Below, one piece after another: positions 18,407-28,662 of a stretch of DNA of 53,064 nt. Source of the DNA: Pseudomonas luteola NBRC 103146 (GTDB lineage: Bacteria > Pseudomonadota > Gammaproteobacteria > Pseudomonadales > Pseudomonadaceae); NCBI RefSeq assembly GCF_002091675.1, contig NZ_BDAE01000028.1, positions 1-53,064 on the forward strand. The letters run 5' to 3'. Numbering within the stretch: position 1 is the stretch's first letter; every line of letters starts with the position of its first letter. Below the pieces are notes generated by a model, which saw only the letters and a program-made list of their open reading frames with translations, was not told the origin of the DNA and did not search any database. The position numbers and the translations under genes were made by a program.

Positions 18407-19726
18407 TCAGTCTGACGAGGAGGAGAAATCGGTCAGGGGACGCGACAGTCGAGGGTCATGCCGGTAAGCCAGCATAAGGGCAAGTCCGACCAGGCCCATG
18501 ACCGCGCAGTAGCCCACGCACAACCAGGGACTGACCGGCATTAGGGCAATCAGAATCAACGGCGTGATGCTGCCCCAGATCGAGTACGCAATATTGTAGG
18601 TAAAGGAAATACCCGTGACTCGAATATTGGAGGGAAACAGCCCGATCATCACCGATGGCACGACGCCCACAATGCCGCAGGCAAGACCTGCGATCGCGTA
18701 GCCCAGCCAGAGCGCTATCGCCTCGCTGACCAGACTCGTATACAGGACGGCAATACCGGGGGCGAGAACGGCGCTGTACAATCCCATCGCTTGCCAGGGA
18801 CCTATCCGATCAGCGATGCGCCCGGCGATGACGCAGCCAATATTCAGAAACACGATACCGATGCAGCTCATGCGGAACGCGGTACTGGTCGGAATATGAA
18901 AGTACTTCTGCATCACGGTAGGCGTCACAACCACCAGGACGACCACTGCCGAAGTCAGAACGCACGTCAGCAGTGCCGCCGGCAGCAAGGCGGTGCGGTG
19001 TTCTCGCAGGACCGTCGATAACGGCAGGCGCGCCGATAATACCTTACGAGCCTGCATCTCCATGAAGACAGGCGTCTCGTTCAGCCACCGCCGTAGCCAT
19101 ACCGCCAGGACGCCAAAAAAGCCGCCCAGGATAAAGGGGATACGCCAGGCATAGGCATGGAGTTCTTTCTCGGCATAGATTGATGACAGCAACGTGGCCG
19201 TCAGTGCACCCAACAGGTAGCCAAATGTCAGGCCTGCCTGAAGAATACCCAGCGCATAACCTCGGTGATTGGCCGGGGCATGCTCTGCTACAAACACCCA
19301 GGCACTGGGCACCTCGCCGCCGACGGCAGCCCCCTGCAATACCCGTAGTGCCAGCAGGATCAGCGGTGCAAAGTAGCCGATCTGCGCATAAGTAGGCATC
19401 ACGCCAATGAGCAGGCTTGGCAACGCCATAAGCAGGATGCTCAGGTTGAACATGCGCTTGCGCCCCAGGCGGTCGGCATAATGTGCCATCAGAATCCCGC
19501 CCAGCGGACGCGCCAGATACCCGGTAGCAAAAATGCCAAAGCTTTGCAGCAGCCGCAGCCATTCAGGCATTTCCGGCGGGAAAAACAACTGGCTGAGCAC
19601 CAGCGCGAAAAAGACGAAAATAATGAAATCGTAGATTTCCAGGGCACCGCCCAGCGCCGCCAGACCCAGGGTCTTATGGTCCTGCCAGGATAATCGCCGG
19701 GCAGGCGTATGAATGTCGCTATGCAT
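18407..19726 (-). CDS. MHS-family MFS transporter
   Basis: About 439 residues, 12 helices, metabolite:H+ symporter family. Signatures: GGALEIYDFIIFVFFALVLS in helix 1, GYLARPLGGILMAHYADRLGRKR (motif A with RPLGG) and LRVLQGAAVGGEVPSAWVFV in helix 4. MHS carriers import organic acids such as citrate, oxoglutarate, proline/betaine or shikimate. The ATG at 19726 gives an N-terminus of family length; an in-frame ATG at 19759 adds 11 residues. Neither has a strong ribosome site. Confidence 0.85.
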   Translation of the reverse strand: MHSDIHTPARRLSWQDHKTLGLAALGGALEIYDFIIFVFFALVLSQLFFPPEMPEWLRLLQSFGIFATGYLARPLGGILMAHYADRLGRKRMFNLSILLMALPSLLIGVMPTYAQIGYFAPLILLALRVLQGAAVGGEVPSAWVFVAEHAPANHRGYALGILQAGLTFGYLLGALTATLLSSIYAEKELHAYAWRIPFILGGFFGVLAVWLRRWLNETPVFMEMQARKVLSARLPLSTVLREHRTALLPAALLTCVLTSAVVVLVVVTPTVMQKYFHIPTSTAFRMSCIGIVFLNIGCVIAGRIADRIGPWQAMGLYSAVLAPGIAVLYTSLVSEAIALWLGYAIAGLACGIVGVVPSVMIGLFPSNIRVTGISFTYNIAYSIWGSITPLILIALMPVSPWLCVGYCAVMGLVGLALMLAYRHDPRLSRPLTDFSSSSD

Positions 19727-19924
19727 GTAAACGTGCCCGCTCTCTTCTTGCCTAAACATGAGGCGGCGCAGAATACAGGGAAGTCACTGTCTTGTTACAG
19801 TGTAAACGTATCTCGAAGTCCTTCATGTCAATCGTCTAAGTGTTCGCCTCAACCCATGGCACGGCAGCGGGTCTAATCCGATACGCCTATCCCTGATATA
19901 ACTCAACTCCCTGAAGCGTCAGTC

Positions 19925-20737
19925 ATGTTTATGAAATACCTGTTCATCCTTGGTGCGCGAGATCCTGAAATGATGCTCATCGAGACCCTGGTTCTTAGGG
20001 CACGGCATCGACTGGCCTATGCGCTGGCGGATGAGCGTCGGGTATACGCAGGCAATGCCTATAAAGCCGATCGCACATCTGCCCGCCAAGGCGAGCCCCA
20101 TGGCCCTATCGTCTGGGTGGAATGCGGCCTCGCCGATACCTCCCAACCTCGTGATATTGTGGTAGACCATCATCATGAAGGCGATCCGGGGTATGACATG
20201 CCTCCGGCGCGCTACTGGGAAGGCTCCTCGCTGGGGCAGGTCTGCCAGCTGCTGGAGATCGAGCCGACGCCGGAGCTGCAACTGGCTGCCGCCGCCGACC
20301 ATTGCCTGAGCGCAGCTTACAAGGGTCTCTGCCCCGGGGTCGATCCGGCTGATCTACGCGCGTGGCGTATTGCCTCCCGGTCGAACTGGCAAAAGATCAA
20401 TCCTGATCAATTACGAGCTACGATCGAGGCGGCAATCGAACAGGTCAAGGCGCTCAAACCAATCTCCATCGCCGGCCATGAATTCTTCGATGCCATGGAT
20501 CACGATATCCCCGAACTCTCCGAGGCGTCCGCCATCTTGGGGCGCCCCGTCATGTACAGCATGCCGGAGCCACGGAGCGGACGTATCAAGGTCGGTGCCC
20601 TGAATGGCTCTCCAGACATGCTTTGGGCCTGGATGAACTGCGCCCGAGAGGTCTTGGGCCTTGAGGACGTGTACGGTAACCCGATTCGTGGATACGCCGG
20701 TGGGTATTTACGTGGAGATATCTTGCAACGTGCATGA
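19925..20737 (+). CDS. DHH-phosphoesterase-like protein, function unknown
   Basis: 270 residues, no signal peptide. The centre reads DIVVDHHHEGDPGY, then SSLGQVCQLL and LAAAADHCLSAAYKG. A DHH triplet, a GSS-type small-residue loop and a following Asp-His mimic the order of the metal-binding motifs of DHH nucleases/phosphatases. The usual N-terminal DxD motif is not evident, so catalysis is uncertain. The C-terminal third (SMPEPRSGRIKVGALNGSPDMLWAW, YAGGYLRGD) resembles a DHHA1-like substrate-binding part with Gly-rich motifs. It is 97 bases 5' of the uvrA paralogue on the same strand and may be cotranscribed. Confidence 0.6.
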   Translation: MFMKYLFILGARDPEMMLIETLVLRARHRLAYALADERRVYAGNAYKADRTSARQGEPHGPIVWVECGLADTSQPRDIVVDHHHEGDPGYDMPPARYWEGSSLGQVCQLLEIEPTPELQLAAAADHCLSAAYKGLCPGVDPADLRAWRIASRSNWQKINPDQLRATIEAAIEQVKALKPISIAGHEFFDAMDHDIPELSEASAILGRPVMYSMPEPRSGRIKVGALNGSPDMLWAWMNCAREVLGLEDVYGNPIRGYAGGYLRGDILQRA

Positions 20738-20834
20738 GGCCTGGATCGCAACGTAGCGGTTTTCCTGGCTGTTGTGCAGTCGTCCCGGCAGGTAAAAGGT
20801 CCTATGAACACGTTCCTACGCCAAGACCTGACGC

Positions 20835-23501
20835 ATGCCCAACAAACGAAGCACGCCTGATCCCACCCACGCCTCTCCCTCTACAGCCCCCGGCTTTGTC
20901 CGCGTCCGGGGCGCGCGTGAGCACAATCTCAAGAATGTAGATGTCGACATCCCCCGCGACAGCCTGGTTGTTTTTACCGGCGTTTCGGGCTCTGGCAAGT
21001 CCTCCCTTGCCTTTGGAACCCTGTACGCCGAGGCTCAGCGTCGTTACTTTGAATCGGTGGCGCCCTATGCCCGTCGCCTGATCGATCAGGTAGGCGTACC
21101 GGATGTGGACACCATAGAAGGATTGCCTCCGGCTGTCGCTCTCCAGCAGCAACGCGGCACGCCCAGCGCTCGCTCTTCGGTGGGTAGCGTCACTACCCTG
21201 TCCAGCCTGATCCGCATGCTGTACTCACGCGTCGGCACCTATCCGCCTGATCAGCCCATGCTCTACGCAGAGGACTTTTCGCCCAACACACCCCAAGGCG
21301 CCTGTCCTCAATGTCATGGGCTCGGACGAGTCTATGAAGTAACCGAGCAGTCTATGGTACCGGACGACTCGCTGACTATTCGCGAGCGGGCCATTGCCGC
21401 CTGGCCTACTGCCTGGCAGGGGCAGAATCTGCGGGACATTCTGGTAACCCTGGGCTACGACGTAGACACACCTTGGCGCGATATCCCCCAAAAGGATCGC
21501 GACTGGATTCTCTTTACCGAAGAACAGCCGACCGTTCCGGTCTATGCCGGCCTGACACCAGAGCAGACCCGCGAAGCTCTCAAGCACAAGCGCGAGCCCA
21601 GTTACATGGGCACCTTCACCGGTGCGCGCCGCTATGTGCTGCATACCTTTGCCCATTCGCAGAGCGCGTTAATGAAAAAACGCGTATCCCAATTCATGGT
21701 GGGTAGTCTGTGTCCGCTGTGTGAAGGTAAGCGCCTGAAGCGTGAGGCGCTGTCCGTCACCTTTGCCGGGCATGACATTGGCGAGCTGGCCCGCATGCCT
21801 CTGCTGACCCTGATTGATGTCCTCACACCTGTTGCAGCCGGTGCGCTGGCTTCAGGGTCATCCCCCGTGGAGAAAACCTTCACAAGGGAAGAATCACGCC
21901 GCGCACGTGAAGCACGTACCCGGGAAGGTGGCACTTCCCATGAGGCCGCCCCAGACGTGCGCCGCACGCCGACTCTGTCAGACGAAAAGCGCCTGGCGGC
22001 CCAACGTATCGCCCAGGATCTGCTGGAACGCCTGACAACCCTGACCGAGCTAGGCCTGGGGTACCTCTCCCTGGAACGCAGTACCCCAACATTGTCTTCG
22101 GGAGAGCTGCAACGTCTACGCCTTGCCACTCAGTTGAATTCGCAACTTTTCGGAGTGATCTATGTGCTCGATGAACCGTCCGCCGGTCTGCATCCTGCTG
22201 ACGGCGAAGCGTTGTTCACGGCTCTGGATCAACTCAAGGCGGCCGGCAATTCCTTGTTCGTAGTGGAACACGATCTAGAGACGATGCGTCGTGCAGACTG
22301 GCTGGTAGATGTGGGCCCTGCAGCAGGCGAACACGGTGGTACGGTTCTCTACAGCGGACCGCCCGCCGGATTGGCCCATGTCGAAGCGTCTCAAACGCGG
22401 GATTACCTGTTTGCGTCTCGGCGCACAGCAGCCCCCTTGAGACGCCCGCACCGCAAGCCGCTTCATTGGCTAAGACTAACCGGCGTAACGCGCAACAACC
22501 TCAAGGCCCTTGATGTTGCGTTTCCACTTGGCTGCTTTACCTCCGTTACCGGTATCTCTGGCTCCGGCAAATCGACTCTTGTCAGCCAGGCACTATTGGA
22601 GTTGGTCGGTGAGCACCTAGGCCGGCCACTGGCCGAGCGCGATGAAGACGAATCACCGCTGGACGAGGAGGCTCCTCAGCCGCTCTCAGGACAAATCATT
22701 GAAGGCATGGAGCATATTCGCCGACTGGTCCAGGTGGATCAGAAGCCGATCGGTCGCACCCCGCGCTCCAACCTTGCCACTTATACAGGCCTTTTTGACG
22801 GCATCCGCAAACTGTTTGCCGCGACCCCGGAAGCCCGGAAACGGCGATATGACGCCGGTCGCTTTTCATTCAACGTAGCCAAGGGGCGTTGCCCGACCTG
22901 TGAGGGCGAAGGCTTCGTCAGTGTCGAACTGCTGTTCATGCCCAGCGTGTATGCGCCCTGCCCGACCTGCCATGGCGCCCGTTACAACGCCGAAACGCTG
23001 GAAGTCACCTGGCAAGGAAAAACCATTGCGGAAGTCCTGAACCTGACGGTAGAGGATGCCTGTACCTTTTTCGCGGAGGAAGCTGGCGTACTCCGTCCCT
23101 TGCACGTCCTGCGTGATATTGGTCTGGGCTATCTGCGCCTGGGGCAACCAGCCACGGAGCTTTCCGGCGGTGAAGCACAGCGCATCAAGCTGGCAACCGA
23201 GCTGCAACGTACCCAGCGCGGCGCTACGCTCTATGTACTTGATGAGCCTACAACGGGTCTACACCCTACTGATACAGACCGCCTGGTGCGCCAGCTCAAC
23301 GGTCTGGTAGAGGCTGGCAATACAGTCGTTGTGGTTGAACATGACATGCGCGTCGTGGCGCAAAGCGATTGGGTCATCGATATCGGCCCAGGGGCTGGTG
23401 ATAGAGGCGGACACATTGTCGCGAGCGGTACACCCGAGAGCGTTGCAAAAGAGACCAGCAGCAAGACCGCGCCTTACCTGCGGGCGGTACTGGAGAGCTG
23501 A
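20835..23501 (+). CDS. UvrA paralogue (UvrA2-like ABC ATPase) without the UvrB-binding domain
   Basis: 888 residues with two ABC modules. Walker A motifs are GVSGSGKSS and GISGSGKST; signatures are [12 protein letters not shown] and [15 protein letters not shown], each followed by [11 protein letters not shown] or [11 protein letters not shown]. Zinc Cys pairs are CPQC/CPLC in the first half and CPTC/CPTC in the second. After [21 protein letters not shown] the canonical ~115-residue UvrB-binding insert is absent, as in class II UvrA (UvrA2/DrrC type). A charged low-complexity insert lies at about 350-395. Likely a DNA-damage or DNA-drug tolerance ATPase rather than the housekeeping excision enzyme. 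Confidence 0.88.
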   Translation: MPNKRSTPDPTHASPSTAPGFVRVRGAREHNLKNVDVDIPRDSLVVFTGVSGSGKSSLAFGTLYAEAQRRYFESVAPYARRLIDQVGVPDVDTIEGLPPAVALQQQRGTPSARSSVGSVTTLSSLIRMLYSRVGTYPPDQPMLYAEDFSPNTPQGACPQCHGLGRVYEVTEQSMVPDDSLTIRERAIAAWPTAWQGQNLRDILVTLGYDVDTPWRDIPQKDRDWILFTEEQPTVPVYAGLTPEQTREALKHKREPSYMGTFTGARRYVLHTFAHSQSALMKKRVSQFMVGSLCPLCEGKRLKREALSVTFAGHDIGELARMPLLTLIDVLTPVAAGALASGSSPVEKTFTREESRRAREARTREGGTSHEAAPDVRRTPTLSDEKRLAAQRIAQDLLERLTTLTELGLGYLSLERSTPTLSSGELQRLRLATQLNSQLFGVIYVLDEPSAGLHPADGEALFTALDQLKAAGNSLFVVEHDLETMRRADWLVDVGPAAGEHGGTVLYSGPPAGLAHVEASQTRDYLFASRRTAAPLRRPHRKPLHWLRLTGVTRNNLKALDVAFPLGCFTSVTGISGSGKSTLVSQALLELVGEHLGRPLAERDEDESPLDEEAPQPLSGQIIEGMEHIRRLVQVDQKPIGRTPRSNLATYTGLFDGIRKLFAATPEARKRRYDAGRFSFNVAKGRCPTCEGEGFVSVELLFMPSVYAPCPTCHGARYNAETLEVTWQGKTIAEVLNLTVEDACTFFAEEAGVLRPLHVLRDIGLGYLRLGQPATELSGGEAQRIKLATELQRTQRGATLYVLDEPTTGLHPTDTDRLVRQLNGLVEAGNTVVVVEHDMRVVAQSDWVIDIGPGAGDRGGHIVASGTPESVAKETSSKTAPYLRAVLES

Positions 23502-23513
23502 TCGGGTTCACAT

Positions 23514-23549
23514 GCCAAGCGGTTCCTGGGAACCACCGGCCCGCTTGGC
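23514..23549 (+). terminator. Nested hairpin after the uvrA paralogue
   Basis: Outer arms GCCAAGCGG/CCGCTTGGC enclose an inner GGTTCC-TG-GGAACC palindrome. A run of six T residues occurs slightly later, around 23567-23572. Confidence 0.6.
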
Positions 23550-23584
23550 TGACAAACAGGGGCCGCTTTTTTGAAGGAATCAAA

Positions 23585-24406
23585 ATGCCTCACGCCATCA
23601 ATAAAGACACCCAGGTTTGCATGTCCCTGGCGGGACGCCCTGGCAACACCGGTACACGGTTTCACAATCATCTGTACGAAGCCCTGAACCTGAATTATCT
23701 CTACAAGGCGTTCACAACCACCGACCTGCCTGCTGCCATTGGCGGCATTCGAGCGCTTGGCATACGCGGATGCGCTATTTCCATGCCGTTCAAGGAAGCC
23801 TGCATTCCTCTTCTGGATGGCCTCGACCCTTCTGCCGCCGTGATCGATTCGGTCAATACTATTGTGAACGATGACGGTAAGCTGACAGGCTATAACACGG
23901 ACTTTCTGGCTGTCGCCTCACTGCTTGATAGCCATCAGGTATCTCGTGATCTGACGCTTGCGCTGCGGGGTAGCGGCGGTATGGCCAAAGCCGTGGCGTT
24001 TGCCTTGCGGGAGGCCGGCTTCAAAAAGGGACACATCGTGGCTCGCAATCCCACTACCGGCCGAGCCCTGGCTGAATCCTGCGGGTATGAGTGGACCGAA
24101 TCCCTGGGCGACTTGCGCCCTGAACTCATCATCAATGTGACACCCGTAGGCATGACCGGCGGACCGGAAGCGGACGATCTGTCTTTTGATGACGAAGTGA
24201 TTCAAAAGGCCAAAGTGGTATTTGATGTCGTGGCAATGCCATCCGAAACCCCACTCATCAAACGCGCCCGCGAACTGGGCAAGCCTGTCATTACCGGCGC
24301 AGAGGTTGTTGCCCTCCAGGCACTGGAGCAGTTTGTCCTGTACACCGGCATCCGCCCAAGTCCTGAGCAGGTTGAAGCCGCCGCGGCATACTCGCGCAAT
24401 CAATAA
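23585..24406 (+). CDS. Shikimate dehydrogenase-like protein (SdhL/HI0607 type)
   Basis: 273 residues with the two-domain AroE fold. SLAGRPGNTGTRFHNHLYEAL and GCAISMPFKEACIPLLD form the substrate side; the Lys of MPFKE is the catalytic one. TGYNTDFLA carries the catalytic Asp. The nucleotide loop is LRGSGGMAKAV instead of the usual GAGGA, and NVTPVGM follows. These substitutions place it with shikimate-dehydrogenase-like proteins that have low or altered activity, not with AroE itself. Shine-Dalgarno GAAGGA before the ATG. Confidence 0.8.
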   Translation: MPHAINKDTQVCMSLAGRPGNTGTRFHNHLYEALNLNYLYKAFTTTDLPAAIGGIRALGIRGCAISMPFKEACIPLLDGLDPSAAVIDSVNTIVNDDGKLTGYNTDFLAVASLLDSHQVSRDLTLALRGSGGMAKAVAFALREAGFKKGHIVARNPTTGRALAESCGYEWTESLGDLRPELIINVTPVGMTGGPEADDLSFDDEVIQKAKVVFDVVAMPSETPLIKRARELGKPVITGAEVVALQALEQFVLYTGIRPSPEQVEAAAAYSRNQ

Positions 24407-24415
24407 AGGTAAATA

Positions 24416-24442
24416 GGGGCAACCGCACATGACGATTGCCCC
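24416..24442. terminator. Hairpin after the shikimate dehydrogenase-like gene
   Basis: GGGGCAA/TTGCCCC arms with a 13-base loop, 9 bases after the stop. Confidence 0.55.
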
Positions 24443-24464
24443 GCTCTTGACCGTCAACGTTCGA

Positions 24465-24494
24465 AGGCACAGTGCTGTCTAACAGATTGTGCCT
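24465..24494. terminator. Hairpin after the O-methyltransferase gene
   Basis: AGGCACA/TGTGCCT arms around an inner CTGT-CTA-ACAG stem, 5 bases beyond the stop of the minus-strand gene. Confidence 0.55.
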
Positions 24495-24499
24495 GAATA

Positions 24500-25114
24500 T
24501 CACGCCTCGAACCGGCTTACCTCAAGTCCTGTTCCTACCGGCAGCAATACACTGGTAATGCCCGCCTTGGCTCGAATAGCGCGCCCATAGCGCTTCACAT
24601 CGTCATTGCCGGGCCGGATCATATTATCCGCAACAATGATCGCACCCGGGTTGAGCTTGGGATAAAACGCCTCAAGACACGGTACATAGAGGTCTTTCCA
24701 CAGATCAAGCAGGACAAAGTCCACTCTACCGGGTAGCGCCTCGATCAGCTGTACGGCATCACCGACCTGAAAGTCTATGTAGTCTGCAAGCCCTGCCTTT
24801 TCGGCTATCTCCCGTGCATAGAGTGACTTGTACTCATGTAGCTCTAGAGTAATCAGGCGTCCACCCGTTGCGCGTGCAGCCTCGCCAAGCCAGATGCCGG
24901 AATAGCCAAAGGAGGTACCAATTTCCAGAATCGTAGGGGTCTCCAGGCTTTTCGCCAAGATATTGATCAGCTGTCCGGTTTGCGGTCCGACAGCGCGCAT
25001 GCGTTGATCCTGCCCGCCGTCACGTCCGCCAGGAGGAAGCTCGCGGGGCGCGCTTTGCTCTTTGTGTATCCGCGCGTGATAAGTCTCAAGCACCGTATTG
25101 ATTTTCTCGTCCAT
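24500..25114 (-). CDS. SAM-dependent O-methyltransferase, catechol OMT-like
   Basis: 204 residues, class I Rossmann methyltransferase. SAM motif I is ILEIGTSFGYSGIWLGEAA, motif II ITLELHEYKS, and FVLLDLWKDLYVPCLEAF with IIVADNMIRPG gives the metal-dependent OMT pattern (Asp and Asn ligands). Such enzymes methylate catechols or caffeoyl-type phenols in the cytoplasm. AAAGGA precedes the ATG. Next to a tannase on the same strand and near gallate genes, a polyphenol substrate is plausible but unproven. Confidence 0.8.
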   Translation of the reverse strand: MDEKINTVLETYHARIHKEQSAPRELPPGGRDGGQDQRMRAVGPQTGQLINILAKSLETPTILEIGTSFGYSGIWLGEAARATGGRLITLELHEYKSLYAREIAEKAGLADYIDFQVGDAVQLIEALPGRVDFVLLDLWKDLYVPCLEAFYPKLNPGAIIVADNMIRPGNDDVKRYGRAIRAKAGITSVLLPVGTGLEVSRFEA

Positions 25115-25178
25115 ATCCTTTCCCTGCCTGTTCGTTCGATAGCCACACAGGTGCCGCCTTCTCGTGCCACCTTAATGG

Positions 25179-26966
25179 TTATTGCATGCGGAACGTGTAG
25201 GGGCTATAGAAATCCGAGCCGGCCCACGGACGAGTCTCCTCGTTGAAAAGAGGCTTACCCGGCTTATAGCTTTCAGCGTTGGCTGGGTCGCCCTTGCCGT
25301 CGTAAGCTGCCACATACGGATAGGGATAGACCGGCCGCGAACGGATCACCTTTTCATCTTTTGCTACCAGCTTTTTCATGAGGTTTGGAGCATCCTTCAT
25401 CTTCTTGAAGTCAGGAGCGCCCTTCATGGGTCTATCCGTCGGTGCGCCAAAGTGGCCCATGACGTTTTGCCCATCGGTCTGGTTTGTAAGGATGGTTTCA
25501 GGTGCTTGTCCGCCCTCAACCCAGGAGAGCATGGGTGTCAACAGGTCAAGCTTCGCCGGGCCTTCACCTTGGCCACAATGGTAGACGCCTGGCAACAGGT
25601 AAAGCCGTTCGAAGGTTGAAGCCTGCTCCTTGCCCATGACGCGCTGAACAGCCTCGTGATACGCAATGGAGTTAATGGGCGAGATATGCGGATCAGCCCA
25701 GCCATGCCAGATGATGAGCTTGCCGCCAGCCTTGGCAAAGGCTAATAGGTCCGGGTTGGTTGCATCATAAAACGCATGCAGCGGCCTTAGGCGGTCAAAG
25801 GTCTTCAAGTCGAATTGCATATCCGAAAGTTTGAAGTCCTTGCCCGGATTCTGCTCAAATGACAGCCATTGCAGTGCGCCCATGGCAATCATTTTGCTGA
25901 AGATAGGATCGTCATGGCTTTGCGGAACAAAGACATTCGCCCACGCCAATTCAGATCCCGGCTGCGGTCCACCAGCAATCAGCCGCTGGCTAGTCGCAGG
26001 ATCTTTGGGGCCTTCGTACAAGCGACGCACCACGTCAACCTCAGCAGGAGACAAGCAGTTGGGATTATCAGCTTTCTGCTCGCTCTTGCATTGCAACGTG
26101 CCCGGATCAAAATGGCAGGCACGCGGGTCGGAAATCAAACCATCGACCTGCCCATCCAACGCGTCACACTGATTGAGTACAGCCCTGTGAATCAACGGAA
26201 GACGAGAGGCTATCAAAACAGCCTTACCGTCTGGGCCGGTGTTCGTACGTGCCTGCCAAGCGTGATACATCGCATTCTGGGTCTGGAAGTTCATCGCCGC
26301 GGCACCGGCGATGATGCCATTGAAATCGTTTGGATAGCGTTGCGCCTCCATCAACGCTTCGCGTCCGCCATCAGAGCAACCGTTAAAGTAGGAGTAGGCC
26401 TCACTACGACCATAAAAGGCATGGATCAGCTTTTTGGCGGCCAGGGCCGTAAGATGCACACCGCGAAAGGCAAAGTCTTGACGCTTTTGCGAATCTTCTC
26501 CGAACGACTCCTCGCCTTGGTGTCCCATATCCGTGCTTGCCGTGACAAAGCCGCCTGTATTGAGCGGCGTACACCCTTCGGCCGCACCGACCTCAAGCGA
26601 GATACGGCCACATAATCCGCCGCATCCTACCTGCAGATAGCGCTGAGTCCAGCTGTGCAAGGGAAGAACTACCTTGAAGCCAATCGAGGGGGCCAGCGTC
26701 CCCTCAACCGCACACACTGCTACGCCATTATCAGAGGTTTCAGTGGCTGAAGTGATCGAACTACCCTTACCGCCAATGTCGCTCATGTCGAGACTTTTAA
26801 GCGACGAACAAGCCTGAACAGGTTGGACGATAGGCAGTGATTGAGACAACGCCAGCGAAGCAGCTGAATTATTTTCCTGGGTAGCAGCGCCCGCCACACT
26901 GGCAGCTGATGAACACACCCATAACGTAACGGCCATACAGGCGCGTCTGAAACGTTCGTTGTACAT
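25179..26966 (-). CDS. Secreted tannase/feruloyl esterase-family hydrolase
   Basis: 595 residues with a signal peptide (cleavage near GAA-TQ, residue ~28). The alpha/beta-hydrolase triad is visible: Ser in NGCSDGGREA, Asp in IIWHGWADPHISP and His in LLPGVYHCGQGEG. The Cys next to Ser and the Cys next to His form the family's CS-D-HC disulfide. Other paired cysteines and a calcium-type loop (residues ~270-310) fit tannase. It would hydrolyse gallate, ferulate or similar esters outside the cytoplasm. Released gallate could feed the gal genes 10 kb away. No evident RBS was found before the ATG. Confidence 0.85.
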   Translation of the reverse strand: MYNERFRRACMAVTLWVCSSAASVAGAATQENNSAASLALSQSLPIVQPVQACSSLKSLDMSDIGGKGSSITSATETSDNGVAVCAVEGTLAPSIGFKVVLPLHSWTQRYLQVGCGGLCGRISLEVGAAEGCTPLNTGGFVTASTDMGHQGEESFGEDSQKRQDFAFRGVHLTALAAKKLIHAFYGRSEAYSYFNGCSDGGREALMEAQRYPNDFNGIIAGAAAMNFQTQNAMYHAWQARTNTGPDGKAVLIASRLPLIHRAVLNQCDALDGQVDGLISDPRACHFDPGTLQCKSEQKADNPNCLSPAEVDVVRRLYEGPKDPATSQRLIAGGPQPGSELAWANVFVPQSHDDPIFSKMIAMGALQWLSFEQNPGKDFKLSDMQFDLKTFDRLRPLHAFYDATNPDLLAFAKAGGKLIIWHGWADPHISPINSIAYHEAVQRVMGKEQASTFERLYLLPGVYHCGQGEGPAKLDLLTPMLSWVEGGQAPETILTNQTDGQNVMGHFGAPTDRPMKGAPDFKKMKDAPNLMKKLVAKDEKVIRSRPVYPYPYVAAYDGKGDPANAESYKPGKPLFNEETRPWAGSDFYSPYTFRMQ

Positions 26967-27256
26967 GGGACGATCTCTATAAATACTTAAAAACAGGCTA
27001 GCCTCCAGGCATACCGCTTGTGCAGTGACTACTGCTGCTGCAATCGACTGCCAGTGCCGGTAGTACAGGGCTATCCTGGGTTATCCCATCAGGTATTTGC
27101 CGCATGGCTGAATCAGTCAGGCTGTCGCTCATGCTTTTTTCAGCCTCAAGTGTGAGTAACAACTGTGCAGGCAATGTGAAGATTGGGTTATGTCCTTGAA
27201 AACGTCAGACACACCCGCCTAAATATAACTAGCAGTACCCTTCAGGCCCGCTCTTT

Positions 27257-28660
27257 ATGAAGCTCAGCATTTCCACAAAAGCCTTTATTGCTATACAAAC
27301 CCTGTCGGTCCTGGCAGTGCTCAGCATGGGGTTTGCCGCCTACTGGAGCTTTACCCGCAGCTTTGTAGGCTTTCTGAACGAGCAGGCTATTATTCGTATG
27401 ACCAATGCTATTCCAACATTGGAAGACGCCTATACCCAACATGGCAGCTGGCAGTTTCTGGTAGGAACGCATGTTCAATGGTTCGAACTCTTGAGTACCA
27501 GTCTCAGACAGCATGAAGGTGAGCCCCGTACCCGACGCGAGCCTCCCATAGCCGATCTGACGGGAGCGCATATGCGCTTCACCCTTCTGGATGCCCAGCA
27601 CCGTTATATCAATGGTTATCCCAACTACAAGGACATCGCCACCTTCAAACCGGTACAGGCAAACGGTATGGTTGTAGGCTGGGTGGGCATGACGCCCTTC
27701 GAGAGCGTTACGGCCATTGGTGATGAGCGCTTTCAACAAGACCAGGTTCGCTCAATCTGGTTGATCGTGGGTGCCAGTTTGATCATCTCCTCCTTCATTG
27801 CCTGGCGTATTGCCCGCACGCTGTCGCGTCCGATCAGGCAGGTGGCATTGGCTACCCATCGGCTGGCCCGAGGAGAGTACAGCACACGGGTTGGCGTCCA
27901 CTCACAGGATGAAGTGGGCCAGCTTGCTCAGGACTTCAATCAGATGGCCAAAGCCCTGGAAAACAACGAGAACATGCGACGCCACTTCATGGCGGATATC
28001 TCCCATGAGCTAAGAACGCCACTTGCTGTCCTGAAAGGGGAAATGGAGGCGCTTGAAGATGGCATTCGCCCGCTGACCAAGGAAGCAATTGCCTCCCTTC
28101 AGGCCGAAGTAGAATCCTTGAGCAAGCTGGTTGACGATATTTTTGCCCTATCCCTTTCTGAGCTGGGTGCTCAGGCCTACCAAAAGCGTCCGGTGCAGTT
28201 GGAGTCTGTTCTTTATGGCATTGCCGCTACGTTTGAAAGGCGCTGCTTGGTAAACACGCTATCGTTAACCCTGGAAATATCCGGCGAACCGCTGTGGATC
28301 AGCGGTGATGAAAGTCGGCTTCAACAACTCTTTACTAACTTGCTGGAAAACAGCCTGCGTTATACCGATGCGGGCGGTCATATCCTGATACGCGCTCGAC
28401 GAGAGCGAGATGGCATCTTCATCAGCTGTGAAGACTCCGCGCCAGGCGTATCCGAAGAGCAACTGGGCCGCCTGTTCGAGCGATTCTACCGAGTCGAGCA
28501 ATCACGCAACCGGGCCACCGGCGGCGCTGGGCTTGGGCTGGCGATTTGCCGCGGTATTGTCGAAGCCCATGGTGGGCGAATTGACGCCACATCCTCGCCC
28601 TTGGGCGGGCTCTGCGTGACATTGCAGTTTGATCCCCTGCCTGACTTGGCGAGTAACTAA
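27257..28660 (+). CDS. baeS: Sensor histidine kinase, BaeS-like
   Basis: 467 residues: N-terminal helix (about 8-30), a periplasmic loop of ~130 residues, second helix (about 170-190), HAMP, HisKA with phospho-acceptor His250 in [12 protein letters not shown], and HATPase with [13 protein letters not shown] (N box), [11 protein letters not shown] (G1) and [18 protein letters not shown] (G2). It phosphorylates the response regulator encoded 2 bases downstream. BaeS senses envelope stress in enterics. Here no RND pump gene is adjacent and the divergent neighbour is the tannase gene, so the signal may differ. Confidence 0.88.
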   Translation: MKLSISTKAFIAIQTLSVLAVLSMGFAAYWSFTRSFVGFLNEQAIIRMTNAIPTLEDAYTQHGSWQFLVGTHVQWFELLSTSLRQHEGEPRTRREPPIADLTGAHMRFTLLDAQHRYINGYPNYKDIATFKPVQANGMVVGWVGMTPFESVTAIGDERFQQDQVRSIWLIVGASLIISSFIAWRIARTLSRPIRQVALATHRLARGEYSTRVGVHSQDEVGQLAQDFNQMAKALENNENMRRHFMADISHELRTPLAVLKGEMEALEDGIRPLTKEAIASLQAEVESLSKLVDDIFALSLSELGAQAYQKRPVQLESVLYGIAATFERRCLVNTLSLTLEISGEPLWISGDESRLQQLFTNLLENSLRYTDAGGHILIRARRERDGIFISCEDSAPGVSEEQLGRLFERFYRVEQSRNRATGGAGLGLAICRGIVEAHGGRIDATSSPLGGLCVTLQFDPLPDLASN

Positions 28661-28662
28661 AG

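Noticed and set aside
27030-27060. Sigma-54-like promoter (TGGCA...TTGC on the minus strand) before the tannase gene
   Set aside because: Spacing between the GG and GC elements is 9 rather than 10 bases, and no enhancer-type activator is nearby.
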